Positions 1 through 10,842 of a DNA stretch of 64,000 nucleotides are shown one piece after another. A model generated the notes under the pieces. The model ran no database searches and was not told where the DNA came from. It saw nothing but the letters and a program-made list of their open reading frames with translations. The DNA is from Cristatella mucedo (taxonomy: Eukaryota; Bryozoa; Phylactolaemata; Cristatellidae). The DNA lies in the NCBI GenBank assembly GCA_009760855.2, contig WPIO01000109.1:1270001-1334000 (forward strand), written 5' to 3'. How positions within the stretch are numbered: the first letter of the stretch is position 1; each line of letters starts with the position of its first letter. The position numbers and the translations under genes are program-made.

Positions 1-589
1 ACAGAGACAGAGAGACCAAGAGAGACAGAGAGCTTGTAAATGATGAGACGACTGGCCGAGCTCGGGGCTGCAGCTTCGGTAATCGACATGAGACTAAGCC
101 TGGAGAGTAGGAGAGTCGAACCTACGGCTACGAACAGCTAAGTGCAACTGACTTAACGGTTGTGTTCTGCCGGCTACTCAGTTACCTGGTCATATCTTGA
201 GATGCTGTAGCGGCCCAACCTTCAGGGTCAAGACCTTCGATAGTGAAGCAGGCCTGCGGTAGCTTATTGCAGTGGGGCTTCGCAAGAGTTCTCGTGCGAT
301 AACTACGTCGGTTCCGTTCGGGCCGTGTAAAGCGCTTTCGCTGGCGCATAAACCATTACTACAAGGCCCACAATAAACTGTCGCTTTTGGCACCCAGTTG
401 TGGCAGTTTGTGTTTTAACCTGGATGCAGTGCTGCACTCAACCGTCCACTGGTAGAGAACCAGGGGACGAAATTCTTCGCGGTTACAAGTATGCCGCGAG
501 GCAACCGGCAATCACGTGGAACAAGTGTCTTTAGTTCATATGCTTCCCAAGCTGGTAACCCATTCCAAACTGACGTCACAACACCCCCC
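1..589. repeat. Decayed dispersed repeat, tRNA-SINE-like
   Basis: No credible gene. Bases about 60-245 resemble bases about 33,870-34,010 (shared stretches around 'acctacggc', 'ggttgtgttc' and 'tccaccttcag'). Read on the minus strand, 90-140 contains a B-box-like GGTTCGACTC, so this is probably an old tRNA-derived SINE or part of a larger dispersed repeat. Nothing else is recognised to 589. Confidence 0.35.
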
Positions 590-1395
590 TGCGACTTCAC
601 GACATTACCAAAAGCTTAAAACTCACCTGTTCCTAGTGGTATTTACTGAGTCCTAGTAATGTCTCCTTTGTGTGCCTATGCGTTCTGGCACTGGGCATGT
701 TAATCTAAATATTTTATTCATTTTGACAAGGTGCAATTTACGTGTCACTATACAACCAGAAATAGAGCTAGGACTTTCAACTAGGTAGCTGTACCTGCAA
801 ATATTTACATAATGGAGGCTAAGGTCTGTAAGATTCTTATGTTAGCAGGACTTGGCCAGAAATCGTTAAAAATAAAGAGGGTAAATCACAGCATATTTCA
901 TAAAGGATTTTGGTGAATGTTGCTCAAGTGGAATAAAGACATAATCTTGTCGTTATTGACGGGCGGGAGGTAACATATGAATAGGGCGTAGCACTCGTCA
1001 CCGATCTCTGTGTAGAGCCTTAATCGTTCCATCTGTAGGGCGTAAATCAATTGTGTAGCTAGGGATTAGGTTATCTGAAAAAGCTACACAAACACAGTAT
1101 CATTCCTACTATTATCATGATTACGGCATCTGTATACAGACCCGAGATCAAGTTCTGACCGAGGTCGTTGGCTCGAGTCCCGAGGCATACATTAAGCACT
1201 TGAACAAATAAACTTTAAATAAGACCTGTATATTACTGTGTATTTAGACCGTGCTCCCTTTACAACACGGGCAAAGTGCCTAAAAGAGACTATGTATTTA
1301 GATCGTACTTCCTTTGCAACACGTGCAAAGTGCCTAAAAGAGATTGTGTAGTTCTCTTAGGGTGCTATCCCAAATGTATTAGTATTATAATTATT
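590..1395 (+). repeat. Old LINE-A 3' end, decayed
   Basis: Bases about 600-700 resemble the 3' coding end and UTR of the CR1/L2-type LINE found at 23,723-24,340 (such as 'cacctgttcctagt' and 'tgcctatgcgttctggcact'). Bases about 1,325-1,395 resemble its terminal stem-loop and ATT-rich tail. The middle is unrecognised. Confidence 0.4.
1237..1344. repeat. 54-bp tandem duplication
   Basis: Two adjacent 54-bp units (1237-1290 and 1291-1344) differ at a handful of bases. Each ends in 'gcaaagtgcctaaaagaga', which is the start of the LINE-A 3' stem-loop. It looks like a local duplication of part of a LINE tail. Confidence 0.7.
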
Positions 1396-3646
1396 ACTAT
1401 TTCCTAGCCACTCGGACAGAAGACAAGATGGCCTGAAATGGATCGGTTACCCCGAAAACGGTGCAAGCAGGTGCACTGGCTGCCAATTGAGGGCCTAACG
1501 TGCTGAGTTCAACATAAATGTAAACGTAGGCTGCTGGTCATGAGCTGCTTGCTACGATCATTGCGTCCTCAGCAGATCTCACATTGCCTACTGATAGAAC
1601 ATTCGATGCCATCATCGCTGCTTTGCAGGCTGACCCACCTCACTGCTCGTGAAGTGTTCCAGCTGTCCTTACGTCCTTGGGCTTATGCTTGCGAGTCATG
1701 ATGAGTTGCTGTGTCTCCGGCGGCAGCAGCACTAGTGGAGTGTCAATGAGACAGGAACACACAAGCTGGTGAACATGAGTGGTGAAGGAGACTCGATCTT
1801 TGTTTCCCCAGTGTGAACATTTATGAGCTAGGGGCTGACTCACCACAGATAAGGAATAGCTTTGTGGTGGGCCACATGCTTAAATCGAAGGCGAACTGTG
1901 TCACTTGCTCAACCACCTGCTGCAGTTGGGGCATACATTAGTGGCTGATGCTGCTGCACTAATTGCAATAGCTGAAGCAGCAGGCTCACACAACAGTCGC
2001 AAGCATGATGCAAGGCAATGCACTTCTGATTGTAATTCTGCATCACAAAAAGCCAAGTTGATTGTTAGGCATGAGTTTCCAAACGCCTGCTCGTGCAGCC
2101 AAAGGGGCTTTCGGTAGGCATTCGGATCTCAAAGGGAATTCATCTCACCCAGCAAAGAGAAAGTGAGGAGCATAATTGAGTCACAGAAAGCATTTGAGGC
2201 AGTGAGTAGCTTGGTAGCAGCTGCCAAGTATAGTGAGAACGGCTTTATTTTAAAGCTAGAACCAAAGCCACCTCTCGAGATGGCTCACAGCCATACGGCC
2301 ACCACCACCACCACAGCTCTTACCTGCTCACTGATACCCCTAGTGGCTCTCCAGCTTCCACTCCTCCTCACCTCATCTGCAGAGCCAAGGTCAGGCTAAT
2401 AGCATGCCTGCCCAGGGCCTCTTTCGCACTGCCTAGGTGGTAAACATCAGAGGTGAGCCGGCCCCTCCCCAACCGAAAGGCCACAAGGCTCAGCCGGCAG
2501 CAGTCTATGCCAGCTGCCGGCTTTAACACTGCCACCCCCTGCACCGTGTCCGTGCGATCTCGAAACGTCAACGTGGTGAAGTCGGGCCAACCTAAACTAC
2601 ACAGAGAAGCAGATATACACCAAATTCATAGCGCGACACAGCATTTCTTGTAATCTTTCACTAAAACCAGGCAGCCGTTCATTTTGTCGTCTGTCACTAA
2701 ATCACACAATCGGCTAACCGAGCCAGCTTCCTCGAAGTTCACCTAGGACAAGTAGCAAACACTAAGGTGGTCTGCTTCTTCGGTCTGTTTAGTCTCGGCA
2801 CAATAGTGACCTCGTCCGTATGGACCAGCCGCTGCCTCCAGCAGAGCCTGCACTACTGCCTAGTGCCGACGAATGTCCACTATTTCCATCCCAACTCGTA
2901 GCCCCATGCCGGTTACCCAGCTTTGGGGCTCTCACGGGCAGGCAGGCCAACTCACGGTCCCTATGAGATGCCTTTCGCAACCAGCCGGCTAGGCATGCTA
3001 TCGACGGCTGTGGTCGTCGTGGCCTGGCTAATTGCTGCCACCCCACATTCCACAGCCACTGGCTACTGTAGCTTCAAGTCTCATCGGTCGGCCAGTCGCT
3101 CAGTCCCACCAGCTGTTCCCAACTCCACCCCCAGCAGCCGAGTCCTATGGGCCTGGCTAGCCTGGGCTGCTACAACTGCATAACGAAGCAGCAGGTAGTC
3201 ATCCTTGGAGGTATGCGGCATGAAATAATACACCCAGAACAGCTGCCGTGCAAAATCTTGAGGCCAATGTCACTGGGATGGATCGACACTGCTCTCATCG
3301 AGTCTCTGCTCCGAGTCGAGCAGCCAACTTGCCTAGTCACTACCGTTACGGTAGCACTCCGTCAGCAGGCCGGGAGGACCGGCAAGATTTACTTTTTATT
3401 CTGACACCATAAGCTTACTCCTTGAGATAGCTTAAAGTGCTGCAGCCTCAGCAGCGCCCAGGGTCTCCCATCAAAACTCCTGAGCGCCCTCAACAAAACT
3501 CCTTAGCCTGAGGTCATGCAGCCGATAGCTCAAGCCCCAGCTTGGCTATGGCTCACTCAGCCGGTAAACCAGAGGTAAGCCCCAACGGGGAGGGGGGCCA
3601 CAAAACTCAAACACAAACCGCACCAGCCTGAATGACAAAAAAAGCC
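1396..3646. other. No recognised gene
   Basis: Only short open frames on both strands, none with a recognisable domain. A segment near 2,440-2,500 weakly resembles 3,560-3,610 (both contain 'ggtaaac..agaggt.agcc'), so repeats are likely. Confidence 0.5.
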
Positions 3647-3651
3647 CACCG
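3647..3651. repeat. Left target-site duplication CACCG
   Basis: CACCG directly before the TGTTGTAAG terminus is repeated at 27021-27025 directly after the CTTACAACA terminus. Five bases fits a retroviral-type integrase (4-6 bp); six is usual for Polintons. A 5-bp match can arise by chance, but its position exactly at both termini supports it. Confidence 0.65.
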
Positions 3652-3800
3652 TGTTGTAAGAAAAGTCTCATACTACGACAATTCCATTTTCAATCCTTCT
3701 CATGCTCGCTATCGCTCGCATTTCGAAGTCTTGAAAACGAAATCGTCCTAGTATGAGACTTTTCTTACACCATGAAATCTTATATATTATAATGGATTTT
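3652..3800 (+). repeat. Left terminal inverted repeat (149 bp)
   Basis: Matches the reverse complement of 26872-27020 with two mismatches seen and no gaps. The terminal dinucleotide is TG (CA at the other end). The outer 121 bp (3652-3772) is an imperfect hairpin: arms 3656-3675 and 3749-3768 pair perfectly over 20 bp, pairing continues at 18 of 24 positions, and a 25-nt loop remains (3700-3724). The inner part is AT-rich and leads into the polymerase start at 3832. Confidence 0.93.
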
Positions 3801-3831
3801 AATTTAAATAAATTTTCTTTTCTTTATATAT

Positions 3832-6800
3832 ATGTATCGAATAAGTCCTAAGAAGGGGAACTCATTTTATGCAGAATCAAGAAGACTAATGAACATTGAT
3901 GACATAACTTCAAGTAAAACTATTACTTCTAGACTTCATAAGTTTAAATTAGAATTTACTGGAGCCAGTGGAAGACATGAGAGATATGTTCTTAAAGGAA
4001 GAGAATATTCTGCTATGGAAATTGATGATTTCTTTAATAACATAATACCAAGTTATAACAATGTATTAAAAGAAGTAACAACGAGATTTGCTCCGTTTAA
4101 ACTACAAACAAAGATATCAGTTCATTCGTATAATGAACAAACTAACACACATAGTCATACTGCTGTAACTGATTCTAAGTTAGTTTCAGTTGTTAAAAGG
4201 TCTGATTATACCAATGTTATCAAAGAGCAGTTGAAATCTTTAAAAGAAGCAATAGACAAGATTATTGATAAGAATCCTGGTTCTGGTTGGAGGTTGATGG
4301 GAGTAAAACGTCTTGAGATAAATGTTACGGAATATGTTATTAGAGCAGGTTCATCTTATTTACCACTACCAGCTGGCTTAGCAGAGAAGCGTTGTTGTAT
4401 CAATATAAAGAATGAAGATGAATATTGTGCTCTATGGTGCGTACTACGATTTCTAAATCCTATAAATACGCATCCAGAGAGATGTTGTGATTTGATCAAG
4501 ATATTATTAACTAATTATCAAGAACTAAATGAACCATTATCAAAACTTGAATGGCCGCTCAAAGTAATTGATACTAAAAAACTAGGTAAACTATTTAATG
4601 TTAGCATAAATGTTTATGAATATAATGACAAATCAAATATATATCCTTTAAAAATTGTATCAAGAAAATCAGAAATTCTAGATAGACATATTAATCTTTT
4701 ATTGATAACTAAATCTGAAAAAAGTCATTATGTATCATTAAGGAATTTCAGTGGACTCTGTAGGACACCTAATAAAGGCGGATCAATGTTTTATTGCCAT
4801 AGATGTATGGATAAGTTATTTTCAGAGGAAGACTTTAAAAATCATTTAATTTTATGTAAAGGCCTTAATTATAGTTATTCTAAATTAAAAATGCCAGGTA
4901 TTGTTGAAAATAAGAAAACGGAAAAAACAAAAGGTACCACACTTTTGAATTTTAGCGACCATTCAAAATTAATTAAAAATCCATACGTTTGTTATGCAGA
5001 TTTTGAGAGTTTGAATGTTAAAACATGTGATATTTGTTATGAAAGTATTGTATCTAATAATTTAAAACCAAATTACTGCAGTAGTAAATTAACAACAGGT
5101 AAATGTAGCGATGCATGTACTAATATGCTACAAGTTCCATGTGGTTCATGTGCAATTATTCTTGATATTAATGGAAAAGTTCTAATAGATAATGATATAA
5201 ATGGAGGACTACCATGTATATTTTTAAACAGAGGTAATAATTGTGTTGAACTACTTTTAGAATTTATAATTAATGTTTGAAATGAGTTGAAAGATAGGGT
5301 AGTAAAACAAGCTGATGCACCAATTATTTTTTATTCTGACGTTCGTAAACAATTCAATGATTCAAAGAGTTGCTGGGTGTGTAATCGTGAATTTGATATT
5401 AATGAAAAGGTGAATATAAAATCAAGAGATCATTGTCATTTCACTGGTAAATTTAGAGGAGCAGCACATAAGTTTAGTAATTCACTTGTTAGATTTAAAA
5501 AAAACTAGTTGGAAGCTTCCCATATTTATTCATAATTTGAAAGGATATGATTCTCATTTGATTGTAAAAGGAATGTCAACATTTAGTCTTAATTGTAAAC
5601 CTGTCGCACATAATATGGAAAATTATATGTCAATGTCATTTGAAGATTTTGAGTTCAAGGATTCTTTTAATTTTATGAGTAATGGTTTAAGTGATATTGT
5701 TACTTCATTAAAGAAACCGAATTCAAATTTTGATGTTACGATTGATCTCTTTAAAAGATTATATCCAGACATTGATGTTAAAGTTCTTAAAGACATGATA
5801 TCAAGAAAAGGTGTTTATCCTTATGAATATATGGACTCATTTGATAAATTCAATGAGACTAAGATTACAGATATTAAAGCGTTCAATAGTAAACTTAGTT
5901 TTGATAAAGGTATTAGTACTGAAGACTATGAACATGCGTTAAACGTATTTAAACTGTTTGGTATGAAAGATTTAGGTGATTATCATGATATTTATCTATA
6001 TGCAGACGTTACACTTCTTGCTGATTGCTATGAAGCATACAGAAACAGTTTTATGGAATTGTTTAAGTTGGATCCAGCACATTACCTATCAGCACCTCAT
6101 TATGCGTGGTCTTGTACTTTGTTCTATACAAAAACTACTATAAATCCATTAGGTAAAAAAGAGGGTGATTTAGAACTATATCAAAAGTTTAAGGAATCGA
6201 TAAGAGGTGGTGTCTGTCAAGTCAGTAAAAGGATTTGTAAAGCTAGTGATACTAATCACATTATGTATTGTGACGCAACAAGTTTATATCCAACAGTTAT
6301 GATGTGGTGTCTACCTATTTCAGAACCTATTGAAGATGATTTAAGTAACTGGTCGCTTGAAAAAATAATGTCATTACCTGAAGATGGTAGAACAGGAATA
6401 TTTGTCTTATGTGATTTAGAGTATCCAAATGAATTACATGATTTACATAATGATTATCCTCTTTGTCCTGAAAGTAGAGTTGTCGATAGTTCTGAGTTTT
6501 CAAGATATCAACAAAAGTTTTCATCAGGTCCATGTAGTGTTCCAAAGTTGATTTGTGATTTTAATAATAAAACTAATTACTTGACACATTACCGATACTT
6601 TCAATTTGTTGTAAGTAAAGGACTGATACCAATTAAGATACGTAAAGTATATAAATTTAATCGAGAACCTTGGGCAAAACCATTCATTGATATATGTGCT
6701 GAAAAAAAGATTGAATTTGACCGTAAGGGTGATAGTTTCAAAAGAAATTTGTACAAAGGTTTCATGTGTCAAATCTTTGGAAAAACGTGTGAGAATGTGG

Positions 6801-7582
6801 AAAACAGAACGTGTGTTGGAATAGTGAATACTGGAACAGATAAGAACGATTTATTATACAATAAATTAATGAGAGATCCTAGACTTAAACAAATTAGATG
6901 TTTTGATAAAACACTAGTTGCCTTTGAACACTCAAAGAAAACTACACTTCTAAATAAACCAATGTTCATAGGTGTTGCGATTCTTGATTTATCAAAATTA
7001 CACATACAAAGATTTTATTATGACACATTGAAACCCAAGTTTAATGATAGATTAAATTTATTGTATACTGACACTGATTCATTAGTTGTTGATATTAAAA
7101 GTGAAGACTTTGAGAAAGAGATGATTGATATTAAAGACTGGTTTCATAAAGACGAGTTTGGTAAGTTCAAAGATGAAATGGATGGTGCAAAAATTGATGA
7201 ATTCATTGCTTTAAGACCAAAACTATATTCCGTTGCTTCTACTAAACCAATTATGAAAGCAAAGGGTGTTCCAAAAGAAGTAATTAAGAACTCAAAGATA
7301 ACCCATAATGAATATAGTCAGTGTTTATCAACAGCAAATGATATTTATTTAAAAAAAGGTAGTACTGTTGTCTTTGAAGAAACACTTGATAGAGAATTCT
7401 ATAGAATGACACAAAATAAATATAATTTTCTTACAAAGAAACTTAAAAAAAGAGCACTATCAGCTTTTGAGTCAAAACGCTACTGGTTAGATTGTGGTAT
7501 TCATAGTTATTCTTATGGGCATTATAGAATAAAAGAGTCTGCGGGTCATTGTAGCACTTGTAATATTAGCATAGAAAATTAA
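3832..7582 (+). CDS. Protein-primed family B DNA polymerase (broken twice)
   Basis: Replicative polymerase of Polintons (DNA_pol_B_2 type). The first 480 or so codons carry the N-terminal region, a Cys-rich segment and the exonuclease I motif YADFES (4993-5010). A small Cys/His module with DHCHFTGKFRGAAH follows (about 5,425-5,470). Then come exonuclease II HNLKGYD (about 5,531-5,551), exonuclease III YLYADVTLLAD (about 5,995-6,030), polymerase motif A DATSLYP (about 6,272-6,295), motif B with FGKTCENV (about 6,775-6,800) and motif C YTDTDS (about 7,064-7,081). All catalytic acidic residues are visible. There are two breaks: an in-frame TGA at 5278-5280, and a one-base shift at an 8-A run (5497-5504), where the conserved frame needs 7 A. 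The ATG at 3832 follows a TA-rich stretch just inside the left repeat. The family assignment is firm; function of this copy is doubtful. Confidence 0.95.
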
Positions 7583-7610
7583 AAAAGTATTAAATAAATA
7601 GTTTTATTAT

Positions 7611-7620
7611 TATAGAAATG
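7611..7620 (+). promoter_or_regulatory. TATAGAAATG start motif
   Basis: Exact TATAGAAATG whose ATG is the start of the acidic protein at 7618. The same motif recurs at the start of most genes of this element. It implies a very short 5' UTR, or a promoter overlapping the start codon. Confidence 0.7.
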
Positions 7621-7842
7621 GAAAACGAAAATCCAGAGTTTTTAGAAGTTGAAGAAGATTCTATAGATATAACTATGACAGATACAGAATCAACATCTGA
7701 TACAGACTCTGATGATTCTGATTACATACCAGAATCCGAATCCGAATCCGAATCCAAATCCGAATCCGAATCCGAATGTGAATCTGAATCTGCTGAAGAC
7801 GACTTTACTTTTTATAGTGATTATGTAAATGAAGAAAATTAA
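7618..7842 (+). CDS. Small acidic Ser/Glu-rich protein
   Basis: 74 residues, extremely acidic, with an SE dipeptide run at residues about 38-58 encoded by a 'gaatcc' hexamer repeat (about 7,730-7,795). No catalytic motif. The second Polinton carries a decayed homologue at 56,307 with the same start motif and the same IDIT..DTES and SDYIPESES landmarks, so it is a genuine gene of this family. An acidic unstructured chaperone-like or DNA-mimic role is possible but is only a guess. Confidence 0.75.
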   Translation: MENENPEFLEVEEDSIDITMTDTESTSDTDSDDSDYIPESESESESKSESESECESESAEDDFTFYSDYVNEEN

Positions 7843-7864
7843 TTATAAAAAATATTTATAACTA

Positions 7865-7874
7865 TATAGAAATG
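7865..7874 (+). promoter_or_regulatory. TATAGAAATG start motif
   Basis: Exact motif overlapping the ATG at 7872. Confidence 0.7.
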
Positions 7875-8147
7875 GACGTGTCAAGAATTTTAAGCTGTGA
7901 TCAATCGAGGGAAATGGCTTTAAAGATATGCCTTCAAAAACTAAAAGGGAACGATCAACGTATAGTTAAACATTCTCTTGATAAACTAATTCCAGATTTA
8001 GATAGTTCGTTTGTTAGGATTCTTATAGAAATATGTGAAGCTTCTGACAAACTAATGGAGTGTAGAAGTAAGATAAATGAGATGCTTGAAGAAGCAGCAA
8101 ATAAATTAAAAACACCAAAAACAAAACAAGGAGTACAAATTAATTAG
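7872..8147 (+). CDS. VSRIL-family small protein 1
   Basis: 91 residues, unrecognised. Begins MDVSRILSC and has the pattern FV-IL-EICEASDKL near residues 49-62, followed by a basic tail. It shares its start and the ICE/ICDE-D-L core with the next two genes, forming a tandem paralogous family. A decayed homologue is at 56,604 in the second Polinton. Predicted helical and small; no function assigned. Confidence 0.8.
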   Translation: MDVSRILSCDQSREMALKICLQKLKGNDQRIVKHSLDKLIPDLDSSFVRILIEICEASDKLMECRSKINEMLEEAANKLKTPKTKQGVQIN

Positions 8148-8174
8148 TTATATTAAAATAATTCTTAAGTCTTA

Positions 8175-8184
8175 TATAGAAATG
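8175..8184 (+). promoter_or_regulatory. TATAGAAATG start motif
   Basis: Exact motif overlapping the ATG at 8182. Confidence 0.7.
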
Positions 8185-8696
8185 GACGAGAAAGTTTCAA
8201 GAATTCTTTGTTGTGGTTATACTAAAAAAACCGTAGATTCACTATATCCAGATTCCTTAAGAATTTATGAACGCGTTGGTAATTTAGGTAGTGATATTTT
8301 AAACAAATTGTTAGAGATTTGCGATGAATGTGGGGTAAATAAGCAACACGGTTATAGTCATGAAGGTGGTGAAGAAAGGCTTACTAGTTTAATTATAAAA
8401 TTTAAAAAACTAAAAGATGAATCGCCTGAAGTAATAGAAAAAGCTGAGTACAAAATTGCCAAGATTATTTCGTATGATACTCGATATGTAGCAATACATT
8501 TATGTGACTTTGAAAAAAGTATTATTGTTATAGTTATTATCCAACCAATTTTTATGATTATAATATTAAACTAAGAGACAATCAATTATCCAAATTGTTA
8601 GAATCTTACGATTTATACGAAGAGTCTCGTGATTTAATGGCACAGTCAGAACTTAAAAGCTATAAATCTCGGGATTTAAGATCTTCTTTACTGTAA
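8182..8696 (+). CDS. VSRIL-family small protein 2, probable frameshift
   Basis: As written the frame stops at 8574 after 130 residues, with an odd Ile-rich tail. Starts MDEKVSRILCCGY, with ILNKLLEICDE at residues about 39-49. After a 6-A run (8513-8518) a second frame stays open to 8696 and contains another copy of the family core (LSKLLESYDLYEESRDL, about 8,585-8,640). This suggests a two-unit protein broken by loss of one A. The frameshift is inferred from the paralogues, not from an intact homologue. Confidence 0.6.
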
Positions 8697-8707
8697 TATA
8701 GAAGATG
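8697..8707 (+). promoter_or_regulatory. TATAGAAGATG start motif
   Basis: Variant of the start motif with one extra base, ATG at 8705. Confidence 0.6.
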
Positions 8708-8965
8708 GACGAAAAAGTTTCAAGAATTCTTTGTTGTGAATATGCTTTAAGAATTGCAAAAATGCGTTGTGGCTTTGAATATGACACCCTTTACATTCCT
8801 CTAAATTTTTATAAAAACATTTTTAAACTAGATGAACCAACAATATCGTTTCTTTTAGGTATTTGCGATGAATATGATAAGTTGAAAGAGGCAGAAAAAA
8901 ATTATACCGCAGCGTTTGATAAGTTTCATAGTAATTTTGACAATATAAAAACAAAAAATGATTAA
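8705..8965 (+). CDS. VSRIL-family small protein 3
   Basis: 86 residues. The first eleven residues (MDEKVSRILCC) match the previous gene exactly and the core ISFLLGICDEYDKLKEAEK aligns with the other members. Intact. Tandem duplication with divergence is typical of viral accessory genes; function unknown. Confidence 0.78.
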   Translation: MDEKVSRILCCEYALRIAKMRCGFEYDTLYIPLNFYKNIFKLDEPTISFLLGICDEYDKLKEAEKNYTAAFDKFHSNFDNIKTKND

Positions 8966-8981
8966 TTTTTTTCTTTTTTTA

Positions 8982-8992
8982 TATAGGAAATG
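8982..8992 (+). promoter_or_regulatory. TATAGGAAATG start motif
   Basis: Variant of the start motif with an extra G, ATG at 8990. Confidence 0.65.
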
Positions 8993-9454
8993 CAGAACGA
9001 TGTTACTGACCCCAACCTTGCTACTAGTGCTACTCTCCTTAAATCATACGTTGATTATCTTGTTAGGTCAAGAATGACTGCCTATGATCAACAAACACTT
9101 GATTCAGATATTTCAGTTATGACTGATAATTCTGTTAAGAAGTTTTATCTTGATGAATGTGATATCGAAGCTCAAAAGATTATAACAGCCGGCTTAACTG
9201 ATGTAACAGCTAATCTTGAATCTACTGTTAGGTCTAAAGTAGACCCACTTCTTGACGATGCTTCTGAGATTTCTAGCTACACAACGTGGATCGCATCTCA
9301 ACTTCCAACACTTTCAACAGTTATTTCAGGTGTGTCAGGAGTTTAACCAGATATCTCTGGAATTGTTAAAGATGAATGTTACGCAGTTCTTCCTGATCTA
9401 GCTGATGGAATAAGTGCTAGGCAAAAGGCAACTGCTGCAGCTCTAGAAGCATAG
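8990..9454 (+). CDS. Unknown conserved protein with one nonsense codon
   Basis: Unrecognised, about 154 codons. Helical, Thr/Ser/Ala-rich, no motif. A TAA at 9344-9346 interrupts it; the same frame stays open to TAG at 9452-9454. In the second Polinton the matching codon (57504-57506) is AAA and the flanking residues (SGVSG before, PDISGIVKDE after) are the same, so the TAA here is a secondary nonsense mutation of a Lys codon. Confidence 0.75.
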
Positions 9455-9484
9455 TTAATTTAATTAAAACAAAATAAACAATAT

Positions 9485-9494
9485 TATAGAAATG
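9485..9494 (+). promoter_or_regulatory. TATAGAAATG start motif
   Basis: Exact motif overlapping the ATG at 9492. The homologous position in the second Polinton reads CATAGAAATG (57658-57667). Confidence 0.7.
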
Positions 9495-9875
9495 ACTATT
9501 GAAACGAGAAGCAAGGATTGCCTTAATGAAGTTCAGGGTAATCCAAATTTTAAGATTTTTTCATATCCTATGGGTAGATTTGAAGACATTAGATCAACTT
9601 TATTAGAAGCTGTAAAACTAGTTATAGAATACAAAGCATTAAGAATTAACCACTCTGAACCAGAGATTGCAAATATATTTAGTAAAGTTAGAGATGGTTC
9701 AATCTTTGAAGAGTTTCTTAAAGACTTAAAAATAGAAAAAATAAATAAAATTAGATCAGAGGCTTACTCTAAAAAAATAGAATTAACAAAACAAATAAGA
9801 AAAGAAATAGATCAAGGAAAAGAAATAGAACTTCCAGAAGAGTTTATTAAGGAGACTATGGATTGGCGAATCTAA
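9492..9875 (+). CDS. Unknown charged helical protein
   Basis: 127 residues, intact. The C-terminal half is rich in Lys, Glu and Ile (about residues 75-120) and probably forms a long helix or coiled coil. The start of a homologue survives at 57,665 in the second Polinton, where it is fused to ATPase sequence by a deletion. It converges with the fibre gene cluster on the other strand, 99 bp between stop codons. Confidence 0.72.
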   Translation: MTIETRSKDCLNEVQGNPNFKIFSYPMGRFEDIRSTLLEAVKLVIEYKALRINHSEPEIANIFSKVRDGSIFEEFLKDLKIEKINKIRSEAYSKKIELTKQIRKEIDQGKEIELPEEFIKETMDWRI

Positions 9876-9974
9876 ACGTTTACTAGTCTAGCGTATTTAA
9901 CTAAACCAATTTCAATAAAATCTAAATCGTTTGGCGTTGTAAAACCTTCATAATTAAGAATTGGATAAGTAACA

Positions 9975-10841
9975 TCAAATGATACTATTTTTTTTATCTC
10001 TTTCTTCCATTATAGCAAAGTTTGATATGGAGTTAGTTAACAATAGCATATAATCACCTTCAACAGCATAGTACTGTATATTAGACGGGAGAAAGTTCGG
10101 CGAGTAGAATTTATGATAGTAGTTCGTAGGTATAATAGTAGAATCCGTGGATTGGTTGTATATACTTATTGACACTGTTGCCGTAGTATTCTTATAGCTT
10201 ATTCGATTATCATCTTTTAAAAAGTAATCATTTTCAGTTGTTTTTCCATGAATCGTATAATCACTATCATCATCAATAATATTTGTTCTATCATCGTTTA
10301 TTTTATCAATATCTTTTATACTTATTATTATCTTGCTATATAATGGCTTTTTTAAGTTAATATCAGATAGCTTTGCTAGACAAATTTCTCCAGTATTCTC
10401 AGATAGATTAATAACACTTTTAAATCCTATTCGTCCTTCTACTATCAATGAGTCATGATTGTACCGTCCTTTTGATTTTAAAAATGTGTTATAAGCTCTT
10501 TCTTTTGTGTAAGAAAAACCAGTTGTATTATTAGCAATTAATCTATCTACTTCTAGACTCCCCTCTATTACTTGAGATCCTTCTGTTCCAGTTTTCGTAT
10601 CAAGATACTGTTTTGTAGATGAATCACTTCCATTAACAGGATTACTTAAATTCACATATTTTTTTGACCTAGCAGATAAATCTCCTCTTACAATGTCATC
10701 AGAGTCGATTCTAATATAATTATTATCCGAAAACGTTTTATTTACAGCATCTAACTCGCTAATATTATAACCAACATTTGTTATTCTATTTTTACCGAGA
10801 TTTAAAGTTCCGCTCATCTCTAATAATCTTCTGCTGAGCAT
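9975..10841 (-). CDS. Fibre-like protein 1
   Basis: 288 residues, intact. The N-terminal half holds repeats of the type L-x-N-x-I-x-N-x-G-x(5)-DA-x-NK (residues about 13-36) and L-x-NPV-x-x-x-D-x-x-T-K-x-Y (about 64-82), as in phage and large-virus tail/fibre shafts that form trimeric beta-helices. The C-terminal half (about 110-288) is a probable globular tip. First of three minus-strand fibre genes in a row; its ATG lies 1 bp past the stop of the upstream fibre gene. Likely a capsid-surface attachment protein, by analogy only. Confidence 0.72.
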   Translation of the reverse strand: MLSRRLLEMSGTLNLGKNRITNVGYNISELDAVNKTFSDNNYIRIDSDDIVRGDLSARSKKYVNLSNPVNGSDSSTKQYLDTKTGTEGSQVIEGSLEVDRLIANNTTGFSYTKERAYNTFLKSKGRYNHDSLIVEGRIGFKSVINLSENTGEICLAKLSDINLKKPLYSKIIISIKDIDKINDDRTNIIDDDSDYTIHGKTTENDYFLKDDNRISYKNTTATVSISIYNQSTDSTIIPTNYYHKFYSPNFLPSNIQYYAVEGDYMLLLTNSISNFAIMEERDKKNSII

Positions 10842-10842
10842 T

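Noticed and set aside
6327-7005. Minus-strand open frames inside the polymerase
   Set aside because: Shadow frames of a strongly conserved coding region, with no motifs of their own.
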